64,000 nt of DNA from Sabellastarte sp. h YS-2021 (lineage: Eukaryota; Annelida; Polychaeta; Sabellida; Sabellidae). The translations under genes and the position numbers were made by a program. The notes beneath the pieces were generated by a model. It did no database searches. It had not been told where the DNA came from and saw only the letters and a program-made list of their open reading frames with translations. This document shows, one piece after another, positions 11,677-23,554 of the stretch. How positions within the stretch are numbered: the first letter of the stretch is position 1; every line of letters begins with the position of its first letter. The stretch spans positions 124,507,530 to 124,571,529 of the forward strand of contig OZ024931.1 of the NCBI GenBank assembly GCA_964017235.1, read 5' to 3'.

Positions 11677-13308
11677 TTACCCTACTTGCATCTTTCTGCA
11701 TCTTACACTGGGACATAACATGGCCAAATTTCCCACACAGGTAACATTGTTTCGAGGATTGCCTAGCATTGGGACAATTAGCTTTAAAATGCCCTTCTTC
11801 CCCACATGAGAAACATTTTTTACCAGCCTTGGGAGACTTTCTAAAATTTTTGTTTCCTCTATAGTTATTTTCAGTATCTTGTCAATGTTTTCCTCCAACT
11901 GACCAAGTCTCAAAGCTAGGTTATCATGATTTGCTGACAATTCTGTTTCAGTGACACATTCCCTGATATAATTAGGAACCCTACGTTGCCTACTCAGTTG
12001 GAATGCCTCATACTCCACTGCTACACCTAAAGCCTGCTGCAAAGATCCAATTTGACTCTGAAAGACAACTAACTCCATTTCCTTATTATTAAGGGCCTCC
12101 AGAAAAACATCTTTTGCAATAACATCTCTCATCTCATTTGGTAATTCAGGGTATGCCTTACGGACCAAACGTTTGATGTCATGTGCTAAATCTGGCAGAG
12201 ATTCATTGGTCTTCCTAACCCTACCCCTCAGCTGAGCCTTGTAGAGTTGTGTTTGGTTCTTGGGTTCAAACCTAGCTAAGAGTGCAGAGACAAGGGTGCT
12301 GTAATTACCTCTCTCCCTGGGCTCTAAATCCCCCAGCACTTCAAGAGCTGAACCCCTTAAGCATGCCGCCAATTCTAAAGCCATCATAGCCTGATCCCAC
12401 CGACATATCTGACATATCATTTCAAACTGAATTAAGAAGTCTCTCACACTCCCTGTACCATCAAAAGGTGGTGGCTTCTTATGCTTAGAACCAGTCACTG
12501 CTTGCTTGGGTAAAAATGTCCTATTCAAGGGCAACCTATTCATAGACACATGTGAAGGACGTTGTGGGGCACTATGACTGTCTATATTTGAAGTAGTATA
12601 ACCCTGCCTTCCATGCATAATGTGACCACAATCCCCACCCAAGATCATTCCTCCATCTTGGACATTATGCCTAGGTTATTGCCTCCTTTGAGCCTCTGTT
12701 GGATTCAAATAACCCTGCCTTTCATGTGTGATATGATCACCAACCCCGTCCAAGGCCACTCCCTCCTCTTGAAAATTATACCTGGGGACTTGTCTAGGGT
12801 ATGGCCCACTATGAACCACAGTGTTTGGATTCAAATATCCCTGTCTTTCATGTGAGATATAACCATCATCCCTGTCAAAGACCACTCCCTCCTCTTGGAA
12901 ATTCCGCCTTGGAGTTTGTACCCTTCCTTGGACAGTGTTACCAGCCCTCACAAAGTGACCAACAGTTGGACAAAATGCTTGTCTGAACCCTCCATAATCC
13001 TTTGGATAAGACTCATGTCTAACCCCCACATGGTCTTGAGGCCCTACCATATATGGTTTACCAGTCTGTGGGTTAGAACCATTTTCAACATAGGCAACAG
13101 CATTGTTTTCAATAGGAAATCCTTCACCTTGCCTAGGAGTGGATTGTAAGGGAGTGTCAACTCTAACAGGCTTTTCACTAACAGAACACCCTCCTCCCCT
13201 TGGATTCCTGAAGTTTTGTTCAACATACTGCCCCTCCATAATGTCAACCTTATCAAGGAACTCCATAAAAATCTGAAGTGAATTATCACCTGAATCACTA
13301 CGTTCCAT
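11677..13308 (-). CDS. Gag region of the LTR element
   Basis: The N-terminal part is hydrophilic, with repeated short Gly/His/Tyr-rich blocks (ERQGYLNPN and variants). The central part looks like a retrotransposon capsid (PPPFDGTGSVRDFLIQFEMIC, then helical sequence). Two CCHC zinc knuckles (C-x2-C-x4-H-x4-C) are encoded around 11.70-11.83 kb. It would form the particle and bind RNA. The region is broken in this copy. Confidence 0.85.
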
Positions 13309-13763
13309 TTAAAACAGAAAGGAACTAACACTGCATACAATGAAACTAAACTACACAAAGTCAAGTATGCATTCAAACGAAACTATTCAAATTCATTTAT
13401 CTACATAACTACAATTAAACAAAACTACACAAATTAAACTATGTATAATACTACACTTTCAAACTAAGTCTTTATCATACACAATATTAAATATATCTAC
13501 CAAATACCCAAATTACTTTCATATGCCCCACAAAATGCACACTACAACTCAAAATTAAATGTATCAATTAATCTCTCTAACTTTCAATTAAATTCCCCTG
13601 TCCAATATTATTTACTACCACCTACAATTCTATAAAATTACACATGTCTACTTTTTTATTTCATTTTCCCCCCGACTAATTTCTGTATTAGTCTCCCAAC
13701 TAATTTCTGCTTTATTAATCCCAACTGATTTTTATTAATCAATCCCACCACTGCCACCAAATT
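13309..13763 (-). other. Leader and primer-binding region of the LTR element
   Basis: This is non-coding, AT-rich leader between the 5' LTR (element sense) and gag. Just inside the LTR the minus strand reads TGGTGGCAGTGGTGGGAT, a TGG-initial sequence where a tRNA primer would anneal. I could not assign the tRNA. Confidence 0.6.
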
Positions 13764-14543
13764 TGTAGCGACCCGAGCTAAATTATGTATCAAGGCACAA
13801 TAACACAATTAATGGAAACCCATTCTAAACAAATGACTTTTATTATGCCAAACAAATAAACAAACTGGAACAGAAATTATGTCAACATTTTAATTCACAG
13901 AAAGAAAATCATATAGCCCAATTCCCCAAACCTGACTCTCTAGAAATATTCCTAACCAACCAAACTAATCCCCACCCAATACATCTTTAATATTCACCCA
14001 AAGTACAAAAATGCCATCTAAAATGCTAACCCCCAAGGACTAAAATTACTAAAAATGTGGTAACTTAACTAAACCTAAAACAGAACATAGTTGTTCAGTT
14101 ACCTCTCCATGACTGACAAAGCTTTAAAGCTTAGTGGCAAGAACAGTGTGTTCAGTGAAAGGTCAGCCCAGAATGTGGGAAATGCACCCCCTTTTATAGC
14201 CAAAAGGTGAACTACTCAAGTCTTTGGTGTCAGCACCCTTGACCCACATCCTTGAACCAAATACCAGTTCCCTTATTTGTTTATAAAAAATAGACCCAAA
14301 ATACCAGGATAGTAAACAAGGTCAAACATGGCTACCAAAACATGTGAGTTCCCCAAATATAAATAAAAACCAAATTCCCACAATACCCACAGGTTAGTAA
14401 AACAAATATTTAATACCATTACACAACCAAACCCCAAGAAACCATTTAATTATATCCAAAAATCCCTGAATATCGCCCGTAACTCCCGTAAACTCCCGAT
14501 ATTAATCATAACTCAAAATACCACAATAACAGTCGTCGTTACA
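13764..14543 (-). repeat. LTR (5' LTR in element sense)
   Basis: This is the partner of the LTR at 3181-3960: same length, about 1% different, followed by CTAT. Read on the minus strand it would carry the element's promoter; no clear TATA box was pinned down. Confidence 0.95.
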
Positions 14544-14672
14544 CTATAACCAGCAAAATAAAGTAAAGAAATTAGTGCTGCCACAGAACTGTCTGTAAAC
14601 ATGTAAATCACTCTTTGCATGCATGATTTCAGCTTTTATTATAGATACTATGGGGTGTTTTAATGTTTTATA

Positions 14673-15473
14673 CAGTAGAACTTCGATTATCCGAACCCTA
14701 TGGGAGACATACAATCCGGCTGGATAATCGAGGGGTTCGGATGGATGAAGGAAGCCTAAATTCACGGTCTATGGTTTACAGAGTGGGCGATAATTGAAGA
14801 ATTGTCGTTTTTATGCAATAAATATAGACATTGGTGGTTATCGATAAAATAATTTAATATATTTGTGTCATATAATATAAGTAACCCTTCAATTGTCGTT
14901 AATTTGCTCCATATCTATGGATATTACATGTATTATTGTTTAAATATTACGCGGATTTGAAATGATTGTGTTCGGTTGGTACATGAATGTGGACGTTTTA
15001 ATTTTAGATAAACATCGTTATGCATTTTGTCATTTGGAAAAGTCCGGGACGTTATTTATTGTAAAACACAAAGCAAACACGCCTTCAGTGATACGTGCAT
15101 TTGGTTGGTAATGCATTGTTGACGTCTTTTCTTTTGATACACGTAGTCAGTCTGTAAACCTACTCTGGGAGATTATACATTGCGAAAGCCAACCGAACAC
15201 GCTTTCATTGATTGGCGGATTATCAAAGAAGTTGTGTAGTGGGGTTGTGTAATTGAATTAATCCCTCCCCTATTGTAACAAAGATGAAAGAAGTTAGATG
15301 TCTCTGTGAATGGTACGTTTTACAAAGCACTGCAATTCATCGTTTCCGAGACTGTGTAAAATCTTGTATTATCGCTCACGCTTGACCATGCATTATATGT
15401 AGGGAGACATGATTTCGGTTCGGTTAATCCGGAGATTCGGATAATAGAAGGCCGGATAATTGAGGTTCTACTG
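14673..15473. mobile_element. Pogo/Tigger-like non-autonomous DNA transposon (MITE)
   Basis: The terminal inverted repeats are CAGTAGAACTTCGATTATCC at the left and, reverse-complemented, CAGTAGAACCTCAATTATCC at the right. TA lies directly outside both ends. CAGTA-type ends with TA duplications are typical of pogo-like elements in the Tc1/mariner superfamily. The 801-base interior has no transposase frame, only a loosely palindromic pair of segments around AACACGC, so it depends on a helper elsewhere. Confidence 0.85.
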
Positions 15474-17178
15474 TATCTGTATGTTAAGTGTCACATTACA
15501 ATGATACCTTGTATGACTGGTGTAGGAGAAGTAGTTCACCCACTGAACAGGTCACATAATGCATTGCACTCTTTTAGTAATACTATCATTGTTCATTGTT
15601 AGAGCATAGCAAAGTACTTATACAAGTACGTTTTTTAAATACTTAAGTACCAGTACTCTGAAATATAAAAAGGGTTTGGATGTTAAATAATTTGTATTAT
15701 TGCAAAATGAACTCTAGTTTTACAAAAAAAATTAGAACATGTATAAAGTACACAAATATTTTGGTTATAGAAGTTCTAAGACATTCTTTCAGTTTGTCAT
15801 CTTGAAAAATGTGCACTATACATGTAAAACTATAGCTACACATCCAAACATGTCACAACGAAGTTGCATAACCATTATTTTTCTTAAATTCCTAAATGTT
15901 CTACAGAAATTTTAAATTTTCAATTATTTCACGAAGTTCCTGAAATATTCAAATTCTTTTCAAGAATGTCAAACACTGACTGACTTGGTCAGGAAGTCCC
16001 TGAAACATTCATGAATGTTTTGTTTTTTAAAACACAAATTGAAAGGACATGAGGCATTAATAAAAAATTCAGATAAAAAATCTTACAATAGATATTTTAA
16101 ATTAATAATTGCACGTAGCATTGTGCATTGTGTATTTCATGTAAATTGTATTGTTATTATGTCACCCTTTAGTGAAACTGTAAAAGAGCTTTCTTATTGT
16201 GCATGTCACTTTCAATAATGGAAAACAAAACCGTACCTGAAGATGCTTCACAAAGTTATATATGTAAAATAACCTGAATGATGTATTCAGTTGGATCTAA
16301 CATTTTCCTTTCCGATCTTCCTTTCAAGTTTAGCTGCTTTCACCCCTCTATTATTCAGGATTAGATGGATCCAAGAAAAAAAATGCAATTGATCATTAGG
16401 TAAATTAAGCTGTAAGAAAGTGCCAAGAGTATTACTAGCAATTCAAATAGAATAAGTCATTCATAATACGCTCCCTTTAAATTAATCTTTTAATAATCAT
16501 TTGCAGTCTTGAAAAAATATTTTTTGTTAAAACAATTCTATGTTTGACCACTTTTCCTTTAACTAACTTACTATGCTAACCTTTCACCTCAATTATATTA
16601 GGGTCTTTTTTAACTTATTTAAATATTAATGATACTATTATGATTATAAAATGTTAATGTATTAGGATTGAATTATGAGATACCGAAATAGATTATCGTT
16701 AAATGTTATGGTAATATGAAGTTTGGAAATTATGTCATAAAGTCATATAAGTATGAAAATGTACTTAGCAGGATTCAATATACTTTAAGTACATCAAATG
16801 TAAAATGTACTAAAATACAAATTCATGTACATGAACTTCAAATTTGAAAATATACCTTAGTACTTGTAGTACTTTTTTAAAGTTTACTTAGGTACAAATG
16901 TAGGTTAGTGCAAAGTCCATTGGTCCCAATCCTGGTATGGTTGATTTGAAGTTGGTGTGAGTAATACCATAAAGTTTTGTAATAATTTAAATAACTTGGG
17001 TAACTTTCTAAAATATTTGTCCTACAGAAGTAACTCACATAACACTAAACGTGTTGAAATTAGTTCTTCCACAGAAATAAGAATATCATATTTTACACTC
17101 TTTGTACAGTTACCACGGTATTGCAGTTTTGATGAAGCTTCTGTGTTGGACATTTCTGATTATTATAATAAGGTATTA
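15474..17178. repeat. AT-rich stretch with clustered AAGTAC/GTACTT motifs, possibly a hAT-like element
   Basis: The motif AAGTAC or its complement recurs densely at two edges, about 15608-15655 and 16750-16905, while the 1.1 kb between has few. Subterminal clusters of short palindromic motifs are common in non-autonomous hAT elements. The two edges are partly inverted relative to each other, but I found no clean terminal repeat or target duplication. No gene is seen in this interval. Confidence 0.3.
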
Positions 17179-17189
17179 CAATATTTGTA

Positions 17190-17421
17190 GGGGCCACGGT
17201 GGCAGAGTGGTAACACTCTTGCCTCCCACCTCTGCGGCTGGGGTTCGATCCCCGTCATGGCCATAAGTGGGAAAGCTGGTAGTTGCTTGCCGTTGGTCAG
17301 CAGTTTACAGTACACAACCCTAGCAAACTGTATGTACTGGTTTTCTCTGCCCTTCCAACTACCCGTCGTGATATGACCTGTACAGTGTTGAAAGCGACGT
17401 AAAACCCCAAATAAATAAATG
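17190..17421 (+). mobile_element. tRNA-derived SINE (family 2), intact copy
   Basis: The head resembles a tRNA (GGTGGCAGAGTGGTAACACT as A box region, GGGGTTCGATCCCC as B box), followed by a body with TGTATGTACTGG and TGATATGACCTGTACAGTGT, then GCGACGTAAAACCCCAAATA and an AAAT-repeat tail. CAATATTTGTA flanks it at 17179-17189 and 17422-17432. This is the best-preserved of six copies in the window. Confidence 0.93.
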
Positions 17422-17765
17422 CAATATTTGTAAAACAATAAATCATAGTGCTAACAGTATATCATTTATGTAAAAATGGGTGATATATCAAAATAATATA
17501 GCATAAATATGTTTACGTGTTACCATTTAACATAAAGATTTGGTTTGTTTTAAATTATTTATGATACTGAAATAAATATACACAAATGCTATGATGATTT
17601 TCTTGATGAATATTTGTAAAATGCCATTTACCACTTTGGATTTTTGGTTTTATCATTAAGTTATACAGAAACTATAATGTTATTTAACATTATCCACACA
17701 ATTGTAAAGAGATCTTCACTGTAGACTTTAAAGTGACCAAAGAAAACTACACTATACAGTTGATT

Positions 17766-17987
17766 GGGGCCACGGTGGCAGAGTGGCAACACTCTCATCT
17801 CCTACCTCTGAGGCTGGGGTTCAGTTCCCGGCTCTCCCTCAAGTGGGAAAGCTGGTAATTGCTTGCCGATGGTCAGCAGTTAACAGTACAGAACCTTGAC
17901 CAACTGTATGTACTGGTTCCTCTGCCCTTCCAACTACCCATCGTAATATGACCTGTACAGTGTTGAAAGCCCAAATAAATAAATAAA
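17766..17987 (+). mobile_element. tRNA-derived SINE (family 2)
   Basis: Same head, body and AAAT-repeat tail as the copy at 17190, with the GACGTAAAAC stretch lost near its 3' end. TACAGTTGATT flanks it at 17755-17765 and 17988-17998. Confidence 0.92.
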
Positions 17988-17998
17988 TACAGTTGATT

Positions 17999-19083
17999 CA
18001 TCCTATCGGTAATTATAGTCCTTTACACCTGCACTTGCAGATAATAGTTTGCATCGAATAGAAAAAATAATTTTTCACCATAACATACATAATGGACAAA
18101 CAAAAGAATAAAATTGCCAGTTTCAAAAGGTCAAGGTGGAATCCAAGAGATACTGAGCCTTGGTTTAAACACCATATATTAGGACTTTATGATTTTGACA
18201 GTTCCTATAAATTTCTGAATCAGTTTTATAAAGCTACAGTGCATTAGGCAAAGGGCTCCCTACAAAGTATGAATTTAACAGAACTATTTTACACCAAGCT
18301 GAAGTACACGTTGTCAATGCTACATATTTAACATGTATATATTTGATGAAATGTGTACATATACTTTTTGTATTGGCTGTGATTGTGCAGAATCCAAGTA
18401 GTTCAGAGTTATTGGTTTCTTTATTACTTTTCAACATCTTCAAAGTAGAATGCACAAATGATTCATTATAACCCAGATAAGTTATATAATATATCAATTA
18501 AAATAAACCAAGTGAAATAATGGAGATCAAGATGCAAGGCAAAATTCCAGAAATTATTTTGTTCACCTATAACTTCAAGGTAAATGTCCATTTAGACTTA
18601 GCAATACAAATACACATGTTTCTGTGTGTTCATGGTTCTACAGCATATCAAAAAATATGTGTGCATTTGTTATCTCTCATCAGCAGAACTTCACCTACAC
18701 AGTAGGACACACTAACTGGATATTGTTAAATACATTGGAATAGTTTTGGGTTTGTGGCATGTCTTTTCATGGTAGCAATTATTGAATCAGATCCGAAAGA
18801 ACATACTTGATGCTATTCTTAGGAACATGTTCACATTTTAAGTTTCTAAATTTAATCTGTCTTTTGTGGAGTCAAATTAAAAGTATCAACTCTACAAACT
18901 CTAACCGGGTACACAAATTTGCGATGCCTTCAATTGATTTTCCTGACAGTGCAGTAAGCATATATGTTTGTTTGTTAACTGAAAGCGACAGATTTCTCTT
19001 AGTAAGGGACTGAATTCACTGTAAGCTTAGTAATTCAGCTCATACATGCTGCTTATTGGCACTTCCACACATTTGTTCATAAA
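17999..19083. other. Intergenic, upstream of the lectin-like gene
   Basis: There is no recognised gene. A 51-codon plus-strand frame at 18092-18247 begins with ATG and is rich in Lys, Phe and Trp, but matches nothing I know. The promoter of the gene at 19084 should lie here; no convincing core element was identified. Confidence 0.5.
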
Positions 19084-20766
19084 ATGGAGAGGGGACATTA
19101 CTTGCAGACTTTAAATTTTATCCTTGTATGTTGGATTTGTAACAACCAGTGGGACAATGTATATTGTGCCGTGGAACAGTATACATTGAAAACATCCCAT
19201 AACTGTGATGGAAATGACAGGATTGTGACAGATCTGTATGAGCCATATTTAAGTTATATCTACTGTGAAGGGATTTGCACACGATATGAACCTTGTGTTG
19301 GTTTTGTATTGGAAGACAAAAGTGAATTCTTCAACTGTCACATTAAGTACAAATGTGAACCGAAGCCAGACACTGCTAAATACAAGTTATATATGAAAGG
19401 TCAAGATGTTCTGTACAGACCAAAGCAACTGAGTGATTCTTGGCTAGTACACACTAATACTAGTACAATTGGTAACACTTTAGCAGAATACGAAAGTGGG
19501 GGTGAATTGGACTGCATATTTTTATGTTTATTTCATGAAGGAGATTGTGTTGGCATTAACCAGTACCATATAGATGGGGAAATCAACAAAGGATTGTGCA
19601 TTCTACTCACAGATCATACAGAGTTGCAACCAAATCCAAGAATGAACACCATATGGATGGGTGAAAATCCCTTGCAGGTCTTCACTAACTATCTTGAATC
19701 TTTTACCAAATTTGCTTCACACACCTGTAGTAATAAAGTTGCTGAGCACCATTTAAGCACCATGACATTTCTTCATGCTTATGTATGCGCTGAAAGCTGT
19801 ATCCACAGACTCAAGTGTGTTGGCTTTGTTGTAAATTTTGATGATAGCACATGCACACTGAAACGATCATGCAATCCAGGTAGTCTGGAAAGCAGTGCAA
19901 TTCAAGATACATACATTATCAAAGTTAAAAATATGGTGAAGCCAAATAGTGTAAACTATTATACCATGTTCACTGACAGACTTATGACAATATCAGAGGC
20001 CCACGAAGAATGCTCATCTGTTGGTCGTCATGTTGTTGCCCTGGAAACAGAACTGGAATTCAAGGACTTTGACATTGTTTCTAATCTTTACACCTTACTA
20101 ACCACTCCAACATGGACAAGTCTAGATCAGAGTTCTAAATCCTGGCAACTAGATGAAACTGAGTGCAGTGATAATGTTACTGTTTCTTGGACTCTCCCAT
20201 GGAGTAACAGTCATCCAATTCCACATGTAAAGTATGGGCTCCTGAATCAAACATCAAATGAGTTCATCAGTGATGATGGCACCATGAAAGCCTATATAGT
20301 ATGTGAAGGTAATGGTCCATTCAACGTGTATGGAACTCTGGGGATTGATTTGGATGGGAAGGATGAAATGACACATTTAACAGGCATGAGGAATGACTTT
20401 GTTGATTGCATAACAGTAGGTGACAGAAATCCAGTTGGTGCAGAGTACACCTTTGAAATACCAACATTCACACCAGATGCCCACAGCCTTCTTGTAAGGA
20501 TCACTGGATACCGACAGTTGGGAGAAAATAAGCAGCATATTCATTTAATGTATGCAAAGAGTCTGACATATGCTTCAGATGGAAAAAATATCCAAGGGGC
20601 ATCTTATGAACACTGCAAATGGATCACTGAAAACTTTTGGGACAACCTTGCCAGGGGCAAAATGTTTTCAACTTTACAGTTTTATTGTGAATGTGGACAA
20701 AACTGTTCAAAATTATACCTTAAATTCTTCAAAGAAGTTCTCATATGTGATATATTTATTCCCTAA
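19084..20766 (+). CDS. Secreted protein with three PAN/apple-like modules and a C-type-lectin-like domain
   Basis: One uninterrupted 560-codon exon. Residues 1-29 form a likely signal peptide (hydrophobic LNFILVCWIC core). Three Cys-rich PAN/apple-like modules follow: residues about 41-105 (CVGFV at 71), 140-195 (CVGIN at 155) and 215-282 (CVGFV at 245), each with the C...C-x-G-[FI]...C pattern. Residues about 293-408 look like a C-type-lectin-like domain (TISEAHEECSSVGRHVVALE; closing DDGTMKAYIVCEG). No EPN/QPD or WND calcium motif is evident, so sugar binding is doubtful. Residues 410-560 form a further domain ending YCECGQNCSKLYLKF...LICDIFI, which recalls beta-sandwich adhesion domains but is not assigned. 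A likely role is secreted adhesion or recognition; the ligand is unknown. An intronless gene of this size may be a retrocopy or simply a single-exon family member. Confidence 0.8.
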   Translation: MERGHYLQTLNFILVCWICNNQWDNVYCAVEQYTLKTSHNCDGNDRIVTDLYEPYLSYIYCEGICTRYEPCVGFVLEDKSEFFNCHIKYKCEPKPDTAKYKLYMKGQDVLYRPKQLSDSWLVHTNTSTIGNTLAEYESGGELDCIFLCLFHEGDCVGINQYHIDGEINKGLCILLTDHTELQPNPRMNTIWMGENPLQVFTNYLESFTKFASHTCSNKVAEHHLSTMTFLHAYVCAESCIHRLKCVGFVVNFDDSTCTLKRSCNPGSLESSAIQDTYIIKVKNMVKPNSVNYYTMFTDRLMTISEAHEECSSVGRHVVALETELEFKDFDIVSNLYTLLTTPTWTSLDQSSKSWQLDETECSDNVTVSWTLPWSNSHPIPHVKYGLLNQTSNEFISDDGTMKAYIVCEGNGPFNVYGTLGIDLDGKDEMTHLTGMRNDFVDCITVGDRNPVGAEYTFEIPTFTPDAHSLLVRITGYRQLGENKQHIHLMYAKSLTYASDGKNIQGASYEHCKWITENFWDNLARGKMFSTLQFYCECGQNCSKLYLKFFKEVLICDIFIP

Positions 20767-20818
20767 AATTTGAAACAGTGGCCATTTCTTGCTGGCAGAT
20801 CATAGTAACTGTTATCCA

Positions 20819-20824
20819 ATAAAA
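20819..20824 (+). terminator. AATAAA polyadenylation signal
   Basis: A canonical AATAAA lies 52 bases after the stop codon of the PAN/lectin-like gene, consistent with a short 3' UTR. Confidence 0.75.
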
Positions 20825-21130
20825 TGTTATAATTTACTTTTCTATATGTTGTGCCTTGTTTATAGTTTTTAAAAGTAAATCTTCTATTTTTGCCTTTTTG
20901 TTTTCATGTGATTACTCTCCTTGTGAAAATATATTTGAGGATGCATGACATTAGTAGAATAAACTGCCATAATGGTAATTAGTTACTATAATTGAAATAT
21001 TTTCCAAGGGTTTCTGTTATTAGAAAACTAGGTGGTTATTAATAAGTAAAAGCAAAGGCAGTACTGGCTAAAAGTAAAACTATCTTCCTTGTACTCCTCC
21101 TTCATTTATGCATACAGAATTATGTTAAAT

Positions 21131-21439
21131 CAGGGGCGGATCCAGCTTGATGTAAGGTGGGGGTTCACATCGAGTAAGGTGGGGGTTCACATTGAGTAAG
21201 GTGGGGGTTCACATCAGACATATTATAACTAAGGGGGTCGGGGGGGGCATGTCCCCCTGGAAAAAATTAATTTTTGGTAAAAATAGAGTGCATTTCCTGT
21301 AAATTTGACACCACTGTCAAGAAATAATTTTGTACTTTGGGTTGAACCCCTTTACATTATTTTTCAAGGGGGGGGGGGGGGGGGGGGGGGGTTCGAACCC
21401 CCTGAACCCCCCCCCCCCCCCCCCCCCGATCCACTAGTG
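21131..21439. mobile_element. Short element with GGGGCGGATCCAG-type ends, internal tandem repeats and G/C runs
   Basis: The left end CAGGGGCGGATCCAG and the right end (reverse complement CACTAGTGGATC) form imperfect inverted repeats. Inside are three tandem 22-base units (AAGGTGGGGGTTCACATC...) at about 21154-21215. Then a run of 24 G (21368-21391), a 15-base spacer and a run of 21 C (21407-21427) could fold into a G:C hairpin. There is no coding capacity. It is probably a MITE; the flanks (TTAAAT / TGTAAAT) do not give a clean target duplication. Confidence 0.6.
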
Positions 21440-23539
21440 TAAATGTATTTAATATATAAATAAAATCCTCTCACTTCATGACCACTAGTTTTTACATTTT
21501 GTACTAATTTTGTACTCTATACAACATTTCCTTTAGTGGTAGGGTTATTGCCGGGGAATTTCCTCAAATTAAGCATGGTGTTCAAAATTCAAATTGTCAA
21601 AAAATTGCAGTCTGTTTTTAGACTCAAAGGTATATTTACCATATAATATTTGCAGTGTATGTCAGGGGCTTAATATATATTGAATACTATGAGCTAAAAT
21701 GTTGACATAAGTCAGGCAGTGATTAATGAGATTAGCATTTTATTACCTACTTCTCACACCTGTGGCCAGGAGTTCGGATCCAGCTCATGATGACATTTGG
21801 CATGGTATTAAAGACCTGTTCAGATATGGTCTTAGCTGTAGAAATGGACTATATTTTTTCCCTTTGGCATAAGATAAAAGATAAAAAAATGGATAATTTT
21901 ATTCTCAGAATAGTACTGCCCTAAGCTTAGGACTAATGGTTTTGATAAGCACTACATCAGGAGCTTATTGATCATCTAGTTTTGGAAATGAACACTTGAC
22001 ACAATCACCTCTGTGTCTTTGGTTTCAATTGCCATGAAGAACATTTTGGAAATACTCCTGGTCTATATCAGTACAAAATGTTGGTAGCTTCTGTTTATTG
22101 ATTTTCAGAAAACTTGTTACAGTATTTAATAACCAGCTTTAGATCCTATGATTTTGGCCAAAAATATTGATGATTGTTTTGTTTGATTAAATGTTGGTTG
22201 AATATTACAGAAGGTTATGTTTTGGGGTGTGTTTGTCTGTCTGTTTTACTGCATTTACAATTACGCTATGAAATTTCAGTCGCTCTAGGTTATTTAATAT
22301 CATGAGCCAAACAGATCCTAATAATGTGATCTATCAGTGACCTTTATTTCAAAGCAATAAAGACAGAAGCTTTTTACTTTCAGGAGGCATTAGATTTTAT
22401 TTGCAAATCATTGAAATCAAGTGATGTCTAAGCAACAAGCAACTATAATGACCAAGCCAAGAAGTAAAACTTCAGTTGCGAAGGAAAATTACTTATAAGG
22501 ATTCATCAAACATCATTATTTACACAAATTAGTACTAAGACTGCTCGCTTTAAGTACTAAAGTACTATGTTAGGCCTTCAGGCTTCACTGACACTAATTT
22601 ATTGTGCAGTTAAAATTGCACTAAGAACAAATAATGTTTAAAACTAAGACTTTACACTTTACAGCTACAACTGCAAGGTGAAAAGCCCTTCCATTTGAGA
22701 TTGCTATACACCATGTGATCAATGGAGGCATTTCCATATTAAATGAAAGTGGAACATATTCTTCAAAAATCTGATGATGGCACACTCAGTTGTTGTAACA
22801 TGTCCTAAATCCTGTTAAACTTGTGGTGAATGCAGTTTCTCTGCATATATCAATGTGAGTGGATGTACCTATATGTACCATTGAGGTTTTCTAACAGATG
22901 GTAACACCAATTTATGTCTTTTAAGATAATTTCTGATGTGGATGTTTGGCTAGTCATTTCCCGTAATTTGTCGAGAAGTCTGTCAACAAAAGCTTCAGAA
23001 GGGTTTGCTACTTTGTAAGTAAAAATTTAACTGCTAATTACACTCTGCATTTGTGTTTTTGCTAAAAACACACTTGTTCAAAGAATGGCTTTTTCTCAAT
23101 CCACTTCTACACTAAAAGTTTTGCTGCTGGGTGTAAGATTTGGGTGGCTAACAGGAATATTGAGATCTTGAAGCAGCCTTAAGATACCATGATAGCTAGT
23201 TTCTCTTTGCTATAGACTTCCATTCCTACAATAAATAAAAGACATCAAATAATATCGTTTGTTGGTGAGAATATAGTGTAGGGAATCACTGAAGTTCAAT
23301 CATTCCACTAGAACCCATCCTGTGCCCGAACACCCATAAATAACAATATTAGAAAGCATTCTGCCTTTTCAGGTAGAGCAATGGAAACATCCCCAGATAT
23401 GTATAATTACTGATATTCTTTCTATAATCTTCAAAATGCAATTTTGACATACAGCTTCTAAGGTTTAAAAAGCTATGGTTAATGTCTATCTATTTTAATT
23501 GCAAATAGCATGCATGCATTGCTGTTTTATTTATTTGTG
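21440..23539. other. Intergenic, no gene recognised
   Basis: AT-rich sequence with only short frames. I see no coding homology, RNA gene or repeat structure. Confidence 0.6.
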
Positions 23540-23554
23540 TTAGTAGAAACTTCA

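Larger units (their letters stand above)
3181..14543 (-). mobile_element. Ty3/gypsy-type LTR retrotransposon, minus strand, with nested LINE and SINE
   Basis: Two direct 780-base LTRs (TG...CA ends) bound the element, and CTAT occurs just outside both ends as a likely 4-base target duplication. On the minus strand the order is LTR, leader, gag with two CCHC knuckles, aspartic protease, reverse transcriptase/RNase H, integrase, a zinc-finger ORF, a non-coding repeat region, polypurine tract and LTR. Protease before RT and integrase after RNase H is the Metaviridae (Ty3/gypsy) order. By eye the LTRs differ at roughly nine positions (about 1%), so the insertion is young. The copy is broken by a handful of interruptions plus two nested insertions: a LINE at 4774-6882 and a SINE at 8832-8984. 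Confidence 0.93.

Noticed and set aside
17190-17262. tRNA-like sequence with A and B boxes
   Set aside because: It is the head of a repeated SINE with target duplications, not a tRNA gene; the same holds for the other SINE heads.
18092-18247. 51-codon ATG frame upstream of the lectin-like gene
   Set aside because: Composition is plausible for a protein but nothing matches and no splice donor in a useful phase was seen; kept only as a note.
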